NCBI RefSeq assembly: GCF_004310335.1
Contig: NZ_SIRS01000003.1
Coordinates: 558,001 to 622,000, forward strand
DNA length: 64,000 nucleotides
Source: Hyunsoonleella pacifica
Lineage (GTDB): Bacteria; Bacteroidota; Bacteroidia; Flavobacteriales; Flavobacteriaceae
Direction of reading: 5' to 3'
This document shows, piece after piece, positions 54,014-64,000 of this stretch. Below the pieces are notes generated by a model, which did no database searches, was not told where the DNA came from, and was given only the letters and a program-made list of their open reading frames with translations. The position numbers were made by a program, and so were the translations under genes. Numbering within the stretch: position 1 is the first letter of the stretch; each line of letters opens with the position of its first letter.

Positions 54014-55513
54014 ATGGGCTCAATTAAAGCTGCTTTAGCCAAACCTTTTGCAAAATACATTCATAAAAAAATTAGAAAATGGGCTAATAATCCCATTAAA
54101 ACTCAGGAGAAAGTTTTTAAAAAACTAATTTCTGAAGCGTCGCATACTGTGTTTGCAAAAGACCATAATTTTTCAGAGATACATTCTCACGAAGATTTTG
54201 TTAAACACGTACCAATAAGAGACTATGAAGCTCTAAAACCTTATGTCGAAGAAGTTGTAGCAGGTAAATCAGATATCCTTTGGAAAGGGAAACCTATATA
54301 CTTTGCAAAAACTTCAGGGACGACTTCAGGTGCAAAATACATACCTATAACTAAGGAGAGTATGCCAAGCCATGTTGAAGCTGCTCGAAATGCTATTTTA
54401 ATGTACATTAATGAAACAGGTAAGACCAAGTTTGTTGATGGTAAAATGATTTTTCTTCAAGGAAGCCCTATTTTAAAAGAGCAAAATGGTATTCAGTTGG
54501 GGAGACTATCAGGTATAGTTGCGCACTATGTACCAAACTATTTACAAAAAAACCGTATGCCCTCTTGGGAGACAAATTGTATAGAAGATTGGGAAACTAA
54601 AGTGGACACTATAGTCGAGGAAACACTAAAAGAAGATATGACTATCATTTCTGGAATACCATCTTGGGTTCAAATGTATTTTGAGAGGCTACAGCAAAAA
54701 ACAGGACAAAAGGTTGGAGATATTTTTAAGAATTTCAATTTGTTCATTTTTGGAGGCGTAAATTATGAACCCTATAGAGCAAAATTTGAAAGTTTAATAG
54801 GCCGCAAAGTAGATAGCATAGAGCTATATCCAGCCAGTGAAGGGTTTTTTGCATTTCAAGACAAACAGAGTGAGAAGGGAATGCTACTACAATTAAACTC
54901 AGGCATATTTTATGAGTTTATAAAAGCAGAAGAGTTTTTTGAAGAGCATCCAAAACGTATCACAATTAAAGATGTAGAAGTAGGTATAAATTACGTGATG
55001 ATAATTTCAACAAATGCTGGATTGTGGGCATATAATATTGGAGATACCGTTCAATTTACATCTACCAAACCTTATAGAGTTATAGTGTCTGGAAGAATAA
55101 AACATTTTATTTCAGCATTTGGTGAACATGTAATAGGCAAAGAAGTAGAACAAGCTATACAGGAAGCTTCTGAAGGAGAAGATATACAGATTTCAGAATT
55201 TACAGTAGCACCACAAATTAACCCAGAAAAAGGACTGCCATATCATGAATGGTTTATTGAGTTTGAGAAAGAACCAAAGGATATAAATGCTTTAGCTTCG
55301 AGGATAGATCAATCTTTACAGAATCAAAACACCTATTATTTTGACTTGATAGAAGGCAAAGTGCTACAACCATTAAAAATTTCAAGAGTAAAGAAAAATG
55401 GTTTTAAAAAATACATGAAGTCCTTAGGGAAACTAGGCGGGCAGAATAAAATACCTAGGCTATCAAATGATAGAAATATTGCAGATTCACTTTCTGGTTT
55501 CATTGAAAAATAA
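54014..55513 (+). CDS. GH3 auxin-responsive-promoter family acyl-acid amido synthetase
   Basis: This 499-residue adenylate-forming enzyme has the ATP-binding motif YFAKTSGTTSGAKYIPIT near residues 96-113, plus the later motifs FGGVNYEPYRAKF, YPASEGF and WAYNIGDTVQF. Plant GH3 enzymes couple carboxylic hormones to amino acids; bacterial members are common in Bacteroidetes, with unknown substrates. It starts at the base after the M23 stop codon, so the two genes are tightly linked. Confidence 0.88.
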   Translation: MGSIKAALAKPFAKYIHKKIRKWANNPIKTQEKVFKKLISEASHTVFAKDHNFSEIHSHEDFVKHVPIRDYEALKPYVEEVVAGKSDILWKGKPIYFAKTSGTTSGAKYIPITKESMPSHVEAARNAILMYINETGKTKFVDGKMIFLQGSPILKEQNGIQLGRLSGIVAHYVPNYLQKNRMPSWETNCIEDWETKVDTIVEETLKEDMTIISGIPSWVQMYFERLQQKTGQKVGDIFKNFNLFIFGGVNYEPYRAKFESLIGRKVDSIELYPASEGFFAFQDKQSEKGMLLQLNSGIFYEFIKAEEFFEEHPKRITIKDVEVGINYVMIISTNAGLWAYNIGDTVQFTSTKPYRVIVSGRIKHFISAFGEHVIGKEVEQAIQEASEGEDIQISEFTVAPQINPEKGLPYHEWFIEFEKEPKDINALASRIDQSLQNQNTYYFDLIEGKVLQPLKISRVKKNGFKKYMKSLGKLGGQNKIPRLSNDRNIADSLSGFIEK

Positions 55514-55542
55514 TAGTACATTTGTAGCGTTTTTTAAACAAA

Positions 55543-57246
55543 ATGAAACGAACCAAACGCCTCAAACGAACAAGAGCTCAAGAGAGTTCTAATGCTATAG
55601 AACGCATGTATATTACCATGCGTCACTTGTTTAATCGTGGGTTTTACAAACCTATGGGGATTTCTGGAGAAACTTTAAGACAATCTTTGCTTTTATTACG
55701 TCCTGAAATTTATGGTTCTGTAGCTGAAGAAAAAGTAGAATTAAACGGTCTATTATATGTGATTGATCGTCTCCCTCGTGGAATAGAAGAATGCTCTGTA
55801 ATAAATCTTACTAGTGATGAAGGTTACTCTAACTCTCATTTTAAGCCTATAATCCCAGAAAAACGTCGCCGAAATTGTTACAGGATAGATGAGGAACAAA
55901 TGAATATTGAAATTACCAGAGGGCGTTCTGAGATATATGATATTTTAACACACTTAACGTTTTTGTTCATTGAATCCCATAAAATCAGTAACAAAGCACT
56001 AATTGATGATAGTGGTAAAACCACAAGGGATTGGATTAAGCTAGAAAATGTAGTAAAAACCACTAAAAAATTAACTCAAAAACAGAGAGAAGTTGCTATT
56101 ACTCATGCCGCAAATATTTTAGGAAGAACATTTAGTGAGATAAGCAAAATATATAATGCATTTGCAATTCCTACTCAGCCAGAACGTTTATTACATATTG
56201 TGTATTGGTTAGGGAAATTAGCTATTAAAGAGCAAATTAGTAATGATAAGCGCGAGGTAAAATTTAGCCCAGTACTACGAGAAGAAATAGGACATCATAT
56301 ACATGGTGAGATTTGGGCAAATACCATAAAGAGTGTATTGTACAAGCATAAACTTCTTGAAAGACCAATACATGTGATAAGTGCAAATATGCATAGTGTA
56401 ATGAATACACTTTTTGCTCCGAGTGCATTAAAGTCGCTTGTAGAAAAACAAGATGTTTTTGAGGTCTATAAAGAATTAAGTAACAGTGCTAATACAGAAC
56501 TTAGAAGCAAAGTAGAACGAGCAGCATTAAAAGGAGAAATGCTGTACATTGATGATATGTCAGGTGCAAACATTGATGTCCAAATATTCGATACTGAAAA
56601 AATAGATACTTCCAAGTTAGATATTAAAGTAGATGAAATTTATCTAAAGTCGAAAAAACCCGTTATATTAGTCATGGATTATGCTTTTGGAGAGCAGGCT
56701 TATGAAACTATAGATGAATTACTTAAACCTTTCAATTATAAAAAAGAAAAAATTTATTTAAATGTAGAATCTATCTCTATTATGGGTAAAGCAGGCATTT
56801 TAGAAGGAGATAAGGGAGATATAATGGTACCTTCAGCACATATTTTTGAAGGAACTGCTGATAATTATCCATTTAAAAATGAGTTAAAAAAAGAAGATTT
56901 AGAATGTAAAGGTGTAGATGTATGTGAAGGGGCAATGATAACAGTTTTAGGAACATCCCTTCAAAACAAAGATATTTTGAAGTTCTTTTTTGAATCGACC
57001 TGGAGTGTTATAGGATTAGAAATGGAAGGTGCACATTATCAAAAAGCCATTCAAGCTGCATCAAAAGTAAGGGGGAGTATAAGAGAAGATGTAAAAGTAA
57101 GGTATGCGTATTATGCAAGTGATAATCCGTTAAAAACAGGAAGTACACTTGCTTCAGGAGGGTTAGGAACCTCAGGAGTAAGACCTACATATGTAATAAC
57201 AAGAACAATTTTAGAACAAATACTAAATAAAAGTAAAAATGAGTAA
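55543..57246 (+). CDS. DUF6909-like conserved protein of unknown function
   Basis: This 567-residue soluble protein has a strongly basic N-terminus (KRTKRLKRTRAQE). It resembles a conserved Bacteroidetes family I believe to be DUF6909. The second half contains a nucleoside-phosphorylase-like feel (LVMDYAFGEQAYE, NVESISIMGKAGILEGDKGDIMVPSAHIFEGT, VIGLEMEGAHYQKAI). The GLEMEGAHY segment is reminiscent of the EMEGA motif of purine-nucleoside/MTA phosphorylases, so a nucleoside-binding role is possible. It overlaps the next gene by 8 bases. Confidence 0.7.
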   Translation: MKRTKRLKRTRAQESSNAIERMYITMRHLFNRGFYKPMGISGETLRQSLLLLRPEIYGSVAEEKVELNGLLYVIDRLPRGIEECSVINLTSDEGYSNSHFKPIIPEKRRRNCYRIDEEQMNIEITRGRSEIYDILTHLTFLFIESHKISNKALIDDSGKTTRDWIKLENVVKTTKKLTQKQREVAITHAANILGRTFSEISKIYNAFAIPTQPERLLHIVYWLGKLAIKEQISNDKREVKFSPVLREEIGHHIHGEIWANTIKSVLYKHKLLERPIHVISANMHSVMNTLFAPSALKSLVEKQDVFEVYKELSNSANTELRSKVERAALKGEMLYIDDMSGANIDVQIFDTEKIDTSKLDIKVDEIYLKSKKPVILVMDYAFGEQAYETIDELLKPFNYKKEKIYLNVESISIMGKAGILEGDKGDIMVPSAHIFEGTADNYPFKNELKKEDLECKGVDVCEGAMITVLGTSLQNKDILKFFFESTWSVIGLEMEGAHYQKAIQAASKVRGSIREDVKVRYAYYASDNPLKTGSTLASGGLGTSGVRPTYVITRTILEQILNKSKNE

Positions 57247-58306
57247 GGATTTGCCACAACAGCCACAACAGTCTGAAGAAGTAGATTTAGGGCAATTGTT
57301 TAAGATGATTGGGAATTTATTTGATAGATTATTTAAGTTTATTACAGGTGTCTTTAGAGAAGCATTTAATTTTGTAATAATATTACTAGTTCACTTTCAC
57401 AGAAGAAAATTATGGTACATTGCATCCATATCAATAGGTTTAGTAACAGGTTATTTTCTTGATCAAGAATCTGATAAACTTTATGGGGCTAACTTATTTG
57501 TTGAAACTAATTTTGGCTCTACACGTCAAGTATATGAAAATATTCATCAGTTCAATCAGCTAACAATTGATAAAGATAGTTTAGAACTGGCAAATAGGTT
57601 AAATATAACCATAAAAGAAGCTTCAAGACTAAAAGGGTTTTATATAAAACCAGACTTAGACGAGAATACAATGGCTAAGATGTATTCAGATTTCTATCTG
57701 CAATTGGACTCCATATCTCGTTTAGATATGTCTTACAAGAAATACAAAGAATCACTAACACCATTTAACTTTAAAGTACACCAAATAGGAGTCGCAGCAA
57801 CAGATAGGGTAGTTTACAAGAAGATAGAAAAAAACTTTGTTGAACAGATTTCTAGAAATGCTTACTTGAATAAACTTCTTGAATCTAATAAAGCTATCCT
57901 AAATAAAAAAGATCAAATACTACAGAAACAAATTCAAATAACTGATTCTCTTGTAGGTCAATATTTGGATATCAGAATAAAAGAATCTCAAAAGGCAGCA
58001 ATTCCAAATTCTGGGACAAATTTATATATGGGGAATGCAGAGTCCACTAATCTAATTGTAGATGAGTCTAAAATAATAAAACAAAGATTGAGCTATGAAA
58101 ATCAAAGAAGGAAAATAGATAGTATTTTAGTTACTAAAAACACAATAATAAATGTAATTGCAGATTTTCCAGAGTCTGGATATGATATAAGTGAATGGCA
58201 TGATAAGATGAAATATTTACTTCCGATAGTGCTATTCTCAATTTTATTATTAATTTTTAGTGTTATAGGTCTTGGAAAGTTTTTAGACAAACAAAGTGGG
58301 AAATAA
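57239..58306 (+). CDS. two-TM, coiled-coil membrane protein, possible chain-length-determinant-like
   Basis: This 355-residue protein has membrane helices near residues 57-76 (LWYIASISIGLVTGYFL) and 325-346, with a mostly helical, periplasm-sized region of about 250 residues between. That layout is the one of Wzz/PCP polysaccharide copolymerases, and the gene directly precedes the rhamnose cluster. The usual Pro-rich motif near the second TM is not evident. It is translationally coupled to the DUF6909-like gene, so the role is uncertain. Confidence 0.65.
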   Translation: MSKDLPQQPQQSEEVDLGQLFKMIGNLFDRLFKFITGVFREAFNFVIILLVHFHRRKLWYIASISIGLVTGYFLDQESDKLYGANLFVETNFGSTRQVYENIHQFNQLTIDKDSLELANRLNITIKEASRLKGFYIKPDLDENTMAKMYSDFYLQLDSISRLDMSYKKYKESLTPFNFKVHQIGVAATDRVVYKKIEKNFVEQISRNAYLNKLLESNKAILNKKDQILQKQIQITDSLVGQYLDIRIKESQKAAIPNSGTNLYMGNAESTNLIVDESKIIKQRLSYENQRRKIDSILVTKNTIINVIADFPESGYDISEWHDKMKYLLPIVLFSILLLIFSVIGLGKFLDKQSGK

Positions 58307-58314
58307 TATATTAA

Positions 58315-59322
58315 ATGACTATTCTTATAACAGGAGGAGCGGGTTTTATTGGGTCTAATTTCATTAAATATTATTTGTCAAAGTACTACTCTGTTAAAAT
58401 AGTAAATATTGATAAATTGACTTACGCAGGTAATTTAAATAATTTAGACGGTGTTGAAACCAATCCAAGATATAGGTTTATTCATGGAGATATTTGTGAT
58501 AAAGATTTAATCAATGAGTTGTTTGTCAAGTATAGCTTTAAAGGTGTCATACATTTTGCTGCTGAATCTCATGTCGATAATTCTATAGATAATCCTAATG
58601 ATTTTATTCATACTAATATTAACGGAACTTTTAATTTGTTAAATGCAGCAAGGAATCATTGGATGAAGAGTTCAAATGAAATAAAGACACAGCACATAAA
58701 CTCAAGATTTCATCATATATCTACTGATGAAGTTTATGGCTCTCTAGGCAAAAAAGGATTGTTTACTGAAGAAACATCGTATGCACCCAATAGTCCATAC
58801 AGTGCTTCAAAAGCATCGTCTGATTTTCTAGTAAGAAGTTATTTTAAAACTTATAATATGAATGTAGTCACTACTAATTGCTCTAATAACTACGGACCAA
58901 GACAGCATGACGAAAAATTAATACCAACTGTTATTAGGAAAGCCTTGAATGGAGAGAATATTCCAATTTATGGAGATGGTCAGAATATTAGGGACTGGTT
59001 ATATGTTAAAGATCATTGTTTTGGGATTGATTTAGTTTTTAATAAGGGTGTTTCTGGAGAAACATACAATATTGGTGGTAATAATGAGCACAATAACATG
59101 TATATTGCAAGTACCATTTGTTCTATTTTAGATGAACTTGCTCCTAAAAAAACATCATATAAGGACCAAATAATCTTTGTAGAAGACAGGCTTGGACATG
59201 ATTTTAGGTATGCAATTGATGAGTCTAAAATAAAAAATCAATTAGGATGGAAAGCTAAAGAAAACTTTCAGACTGGATTAAAGAAAACCATAAATTGGTA
59301 TATAAAAAAATATAAAAACTAA
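58315..59322 (+). CDS. rfbB: dTDP-glucose 4,6-dehydratase
   Basis: This 335-residue extended SDR protein has the Rossmann motif GGAGFIGS at residues 6-13, the catalytic YSASK (about residues 162-166) and the [12 protein letters not shown] signature. It converts dTDP-glucose to dTDP-4-keto-6-deoxyglucose, step 2 of dTDP-L-rhamnose synthesis. The stop overlaps the start of rfbA by one base. Confidence 0.95.
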   Translation: MTILITGGAGFIGSNFIKYYLSKYYSVKIVNIDKLTYAGNLNNLDGVETNPRYRFIHGDICDKDLINELFVKYSFKGVIHFAAESHVDNSIDNPNDFIHTNINGTFNLLNAARNHWMKSSNEIKTQHINSRFHHISTDEVYGSLGKKGLFTEETSYAPNSPYSASKASSDFLVRSYFKTYNMNVVTTNCSNNYGPRQHDEKLIPTVIRKALNGENIPIYGDGQNIRDWLYVKDHCFGIDLVFNKGVSGETYNIGGNNEHNNMYIASTICSILDELAPKKTSYKDQIIFVEDRLGHDFRYAIDESKIKNQLGWKAKENFQTGLKKTINWYIKKYKN

Positions 59323-60179
59323 TGAAGGGTATTATTTTGGCAGGGGGCTCAGGATCACGTTTGTACCCTTTAACAAAAGTTGTCAGTAAGCAACTTATGC
59401 CTATTTATGATAAGCCAATGATATATTATCCTTTAACAACACTTATATCTGCAGGAATAAATGAAATTTTAATTATAACCACGTTAAGGGATGTGGAAAA
59501 ATTTAAGGACTTATTGGGTAATGGAAGTAATTATGGTTGTAATTTTGAGTATGCTGTTCAAGAACAACCTAATGGTCTAGCTGAAGCTTTTTTAATTGGA
59601 GAAGACTTTATTGGTAAAGATAGTGTAGCATTAATTTTGGGGGATAATATATTTTATGGCTCAGGATTAAGTAAAACACTTAAAGGATGTCTTAACCCTA
59701 ATGGTAGTATTATTTTTGCCTATCATGTACAAAATCCTAAACGATATGGAGTAGTTAAGTTTAATGAAGATAACAAGGTAATTTCCATTGAAGAAAAACC
59801 TTCAAATCCAAAGTCAAACTATGCGGTTCCAGGAGTATATTTTTATGATAATACAGTAGTGGAAATAGCGAAAAATATAAAACCAAGCCATAGAGGAGAA
59901 TTAGAAATAACAGATATTAATAAAGCTTATTTAAAAAAAGAAAAATTGAATGTCCAAATCTTGGATAAAGGGACTGCATGGTTAGATACTGGAACATTTG
60001 AATCTTTAATGCAGGCATCTCAGTTTGTTCAAGTAATAGAAGAAAGGCAAGGGCAAAAAATAGGTTGTATAGAAGAAGAAGTATATAAAATGGGCTTTAT
60101 TGATAAAAATCAATTAGATAAATTGTCTAAATCATTGCTTAAAAGTGGTTATGGGCAATATCTTCAACAATTAATATAA
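59322..60179 (+). CDS. rfbA: glucose-1-phosphate thymidylyltransferase
   Basis: This 285-residue nucleotidyltransferase has the pyrophosphorylase motif [11 protein letters not shown] at residues 7-17 and [16 protein letters not shown] following. It makes dTDP-glucose from dTTP and glucose-1-phosphate, step 1 of the rhamnose pathway. It overlaps rfbB by one base and precedes rfbC by 9 bases. Confidence 0.95.
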   Translation: MKGIILAGGSGSRLYPLTKVVSKQLMPIYDKPMIYYPLTTLISAGINEILIITTLRDVEKFKDLLGNGSNYGCNFEYAVQEQPNGLAEAFLIGEDFIGKDSVALILGDNIFYGSGLSKTLKGCLNPNGSIIFAYHVQNPKRYGVVKFNEDNKVISIEEKPSNPKSNYAVPGVYFYDNTVVEIAKNIKPSHRGELEITDINKAYLKKEKLNVQILDKGTAWLDTGTFESLMQASQFVQVIEERQGQKIGCIEEEVYKMGFIDKNQLDKLSKSLLKSGYGQYLQQLI

Positions 60180-60188
60180 CAAATAAAA

Positions 60189-60734
60189 ATGAAAGTTGAA
60201 GAAGTCTATTTAAGTGGATGTTATGTGATTACTCCCAATGTTTTTGAAGACAAAAGAGGTTGTTTTCATGAAAGCTTCAATCGAAAAATATTTAAAGAGT
60301 TAACAGGAATAGATGTAGATTTTGTTCAAGATAATGTATCTCAATCATTAAAAGGTGTTTTAAGAGGTTTGCATTTTCAAACAGGCATTCACTCTCAAGC
60401 AAAATTAGTTCAAGTTATAAAAGGGAGAATCTTAGATATTTGTGTGGATCTTCGACACGAATCAGAAACTTTTGGAAAACACTTTTCAATATACCTGGAT
60501 AGTTTAGAAAGGAAGCAACTATATATCCCTAGGGGATTTGCACATGGATTTTTAGTATTAGAAAATAATACCATTGTTATGTATAAATGTGATAATAGTT
60601 ATGCGAAGTTCGCTGAATCAGGTATAATATTTAATGATAAAGCATTAAATATTAATTGGAATTTTCCAGAAGAAAAGATGATTATATCTGAAAAAGATAA
60701 GAGTTTGCAAACATTTGAAAGTTTGTTCAATTAA
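60189..60734 (+). CDS. rfbC: dTDP-4-dehydrorhamnose 3,5-epimerase
   Basis: This 181-residue cupin has the RmlC motifs DNVSQSLKGVLRGLHFQ (about 49-65, with the catalytic His) and YIPRGFAHGFLVLE (about 115-128). It epimerizes C3 and C5 of dTDP-4-keto-6-deoxyglucose, step 3 of the rhamnose pathway. The stop overlaps the ATG of rfbD by one base. Confidence 0.95.
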   Translation: MKVEEVYLSGCYVITPNVFEDKRGCFHESFNRKIFKELTGIDVDFVQDNVSQSLKGVLRGLHFQTGIHSQAKLVQVIKGRILDICVDLRHESETFGKHFSIYLDSLERKQLYIPRGFAHGFLVLENNTIVMYKCDNSYAKFAESGIIFNDKALNINWNFPEEKMIISEKDKSLQTFESLFN

Positions 60735-61540
60735 TGAAAAAAGTTTTAGTTACAGGGGCTAATGGTCAATTAGGAAAAACTTTTAAAGAGTTATTTCAAA
60801 AGAATGAATACCAAATTGAATTCACGTTTGTTACCAAAGAACAATTGGATATTACGGACATAGATAAACTTATAACTTTCTTTAGTATCAACTTTTTTCA
60901 TTATTGTATTAATTGTGCAGCTTATACCAATGTAGATCAGGCTGAAAAAACACCTGAAATAGCATTTAGAGTTAATGCAGATGGTACTAGAAATTTAGCG
61001 GATATATGTCATAAAAAAAATATAATTTTAATACATATTTCTACAGATTATGTATTTGATGGCGAAAAAAAACTTCCGTACGAGACTAATGATAAAACTA
61101 ATCCTATTAACGAATATGGGAAATCTAAATTAAAGGGAGAAGAATATGTCCAAAATATTCTAAACAAGTATCTAATTATAAGGACATCATGGTTGTATAG
61201 TAAAAAATATGGTAAAAATTTTTACAGAACAATATTAGAAAAAATTCAAAAAGAAAATAAGTTATCAATTACTGACGAACAAATAGGTTGTCCTACAGAT
61301 ACTACAAACCTTTCTAATTATATTTTTGAATTAATTAAAGATAATAGAAATAATTATGGAGTTCATCATTTTTGTGATGGGAAAGTAATGACTTGGTATG
61401 ATTTTGCCAAAAACATTTTAAAAGAAAATGAATATCTTAATAAAATTAAACTTATTAAGGCTAATAAATATATTACTTTTGCAAGAAGACCAAAGTATTC
61501 TGTTTTAAAAATGGATAATATAGTTATGAAGTATGAATAA
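60734..61540 (+). CDS. rfbD: dTDP-4-dehydrorhamnose reductase
   Basis: This 268-residue SDR protein has GANGQLGKTF at residues 8-17, the ISTDYVFDG motif and the catalytic YGKSK motif near residue 127. It reduces the keto intermediate to dTDP-L-rhamnose. It overlaps the following acetyltransferase gene by 8 bases. At 268 residues it is slightly shorter than typical RfbD (about 285-300), but the motifs are intact. Confidence 0.93.
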   Translation: MKKVLVTGANGQLGKTFKELFQKNEYQIEFTFVTKEQLDITDIDKLITFFSINFFHYCINCAAYTNVDQAEKTPEIAFRVNADGTRNLADICHKKNIILIHISTDYVFDGEKKLPYETNDKTNPINEYGKSKLKGEEYVQNILNKYLIIRTSWLYSKKYGKNFYRTILEKIQKENKLSITDEQIGCPTDTTNLSNYIFELIKDNRNNYGVHHFCDGKVMTWYDFAKNILKENEYLNKIKLIKANKYITFARRPKYSVLKMDNIVMKYE

Positions 61541-62111
61541 GAAATTATACTATGCGCATGAAACAGCAATTATCGATAGTAATTGTAGTATTGGGTTGGA
61601 AACTAAGATTTGGCATTTCTCACACATAATGTCTAATTGTATTATAGGAGAAAAATGTAATATAGGTCAAAATGTTGTTGTTTCCCCGCAAGTACTTTTA
61701 GGAAAAAATGTCAAAATTCAAAATAATGTTTCCATTTATACCGGAGTTGTATGTGAGGATGATGTTTTTTTAGGTCCTTCCATGGTTTTTACCAATGTAA
61801 TTAACCCAAGAAGTGCTATTAATAGAAGAGGTCAATATACTAAAACAATAGTTCAAAAGGGAGCGTCTATAGGAGCTAATGCTACAATTGTCTGTGGAAA
61901 TAGCATTGGAAAATATGCTTTGATTGGAGCTGGAGCAGTTGTTACAAAGCCAGTAAAAGCTTATGCTTTAGTTGTTGGAAATCCAGCGAAACAAATAGGT
62001 TGGGTTAGTGAATATGGACATAAATTAAATTTCAATAAAGGTATTGCAATTTGCCCCGAAAGCTACCAAGAGTATAAATTAGAAGATGCTAAAGTCTTAA
62101 GAGTAAAATAA
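61533..62111 (+). CDS. left-handed beta-helix N-acetyltransferase, WbpD/WlbB-like
   Basis: This 192-residue protein is built from hexapeptide repeats (CSIGLETKIWHFSHI, CIIGEKCNIGQNVVV, ASIGANATIVCGNSIGKYALIGAGAVV) and ends in VVGNPAKQIGWVSEYG. This is the pattern of UDP-2-acetamido-3-amino-2,3-dideoxy-glucuronate N-acetyltransferases (WbpD/WlbB). The next two genes encode the aminotransferase and dehydrogenase that would act before it, which supports the assignment. The sugar nucleotide actually used is inferred. Confidence 0.82.
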   Translation: MNKKLYYAHETAIIDSNCSIGLETKIWHFSHIMSNCIIGEKCNIGQNVVVSPQVLLGKNVKIQNNVSIYTGVVCEDDVFLGPSMVFTNVINPRSAINRRGQYTKTIVQKGASIGANATIVCGNSIGKYALIGAGAVVTKPVKAYALVVGNPAKQIGWVSEYGHKLNFNKGIAICPESYQEYKLEDAKVLRVK

Positions 62112-62115
62112 AAAT

Positions 62116-64000
<1,885 letters not shown>

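Overview
The window comes from an AT-rich Bacteroidetes genome, most probably a marine member of the Flavobacteriaceae. Supporting signs are lipoproteins with Bacteroidetes-style signals, a type IX secretion (T9SS) sorting domain, a carboxypeptidase-regulatory-domain TonB receptor paired with a DUF4249 lipoprotein, the DUF4175-ybeY-mnmG gene order, and promoters of the flavobacterial TTG-N17-23-TAnnTTTG type. Genus cannot be fixed from the sequence alone.

Region 1 (1-17.6 kb, all + strand) is a laminarin/beta-glucan utilization locus. It starts inside a GH94/GH149/GH161-clan phosphorylase. It continues with two long GH17 enzymes, a GH30 lipoprotein (probable beta-1,6-glucosidase), two GPH-family sugar symporters, two short GH17 enzymes, a small two-TM protein of unknown function, a large FG-GAP/UnbV lipoprotein and a T9SS-secreted two-domain putative glycan-binding protein. 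Three paralogue pairs (GH17 long, GH17 short, symporter) point to tandem duplication. The mix of lipoprotein and signal-less enzymes suggests that branches and chains are trimmed outside the cytoplasm, oligosaccharides are imported by the symporters, and degradation finishes inside by GH17 and phosphorolysis. No SusC/SusD pair lies in the window.

Region 2 (17.6-35 kb) is housekeeping: a LysE-type exporter, tRNA-Cys, folB, glnS, gltX, an SPFH protein, a DUF4175 protein, ybeY and mnmG. mnmG is flanked by two identical perfect parS-like palindromes (31777 and 33697), which suggests the segment belongs to the chromosome-partition zone.

Region 3 (35-48.8 kb) has an OmpH-like chaperone, a vWA lipoprotein, a TonB receptor/DUF4249 pair, and a putative envelope-sensing module (DUF2807, ECF sigma factor, membrane protein, DUF4097-like protein, beta-barrel). 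holB follows. Upstream of holB lies a one-gene module (47555-48655) bounded by nested inverted repeats and long attC-like hairpins. Next to it is a structured RNA-like element (47402-47500) with a second, covarying copy at 27666-27755.

Region 4 (48.8-64 kb) carries pgk, a LysM lytic transglycosylase, a DUF4837 lipoprotein, tatA, an M23 peptidase, a GH3-type acyl-acid amido synthetase, a DUF6909-like protein, and the start of a surface-polysaccharide cluster. That cluster comprises a chain-length-like membrane protein, rfbBACD for dTDP-L-rhamnose, and WbpD/WbpE/WbpB-like genes for a diacetamido-uronic acid. It runs off the right edge.
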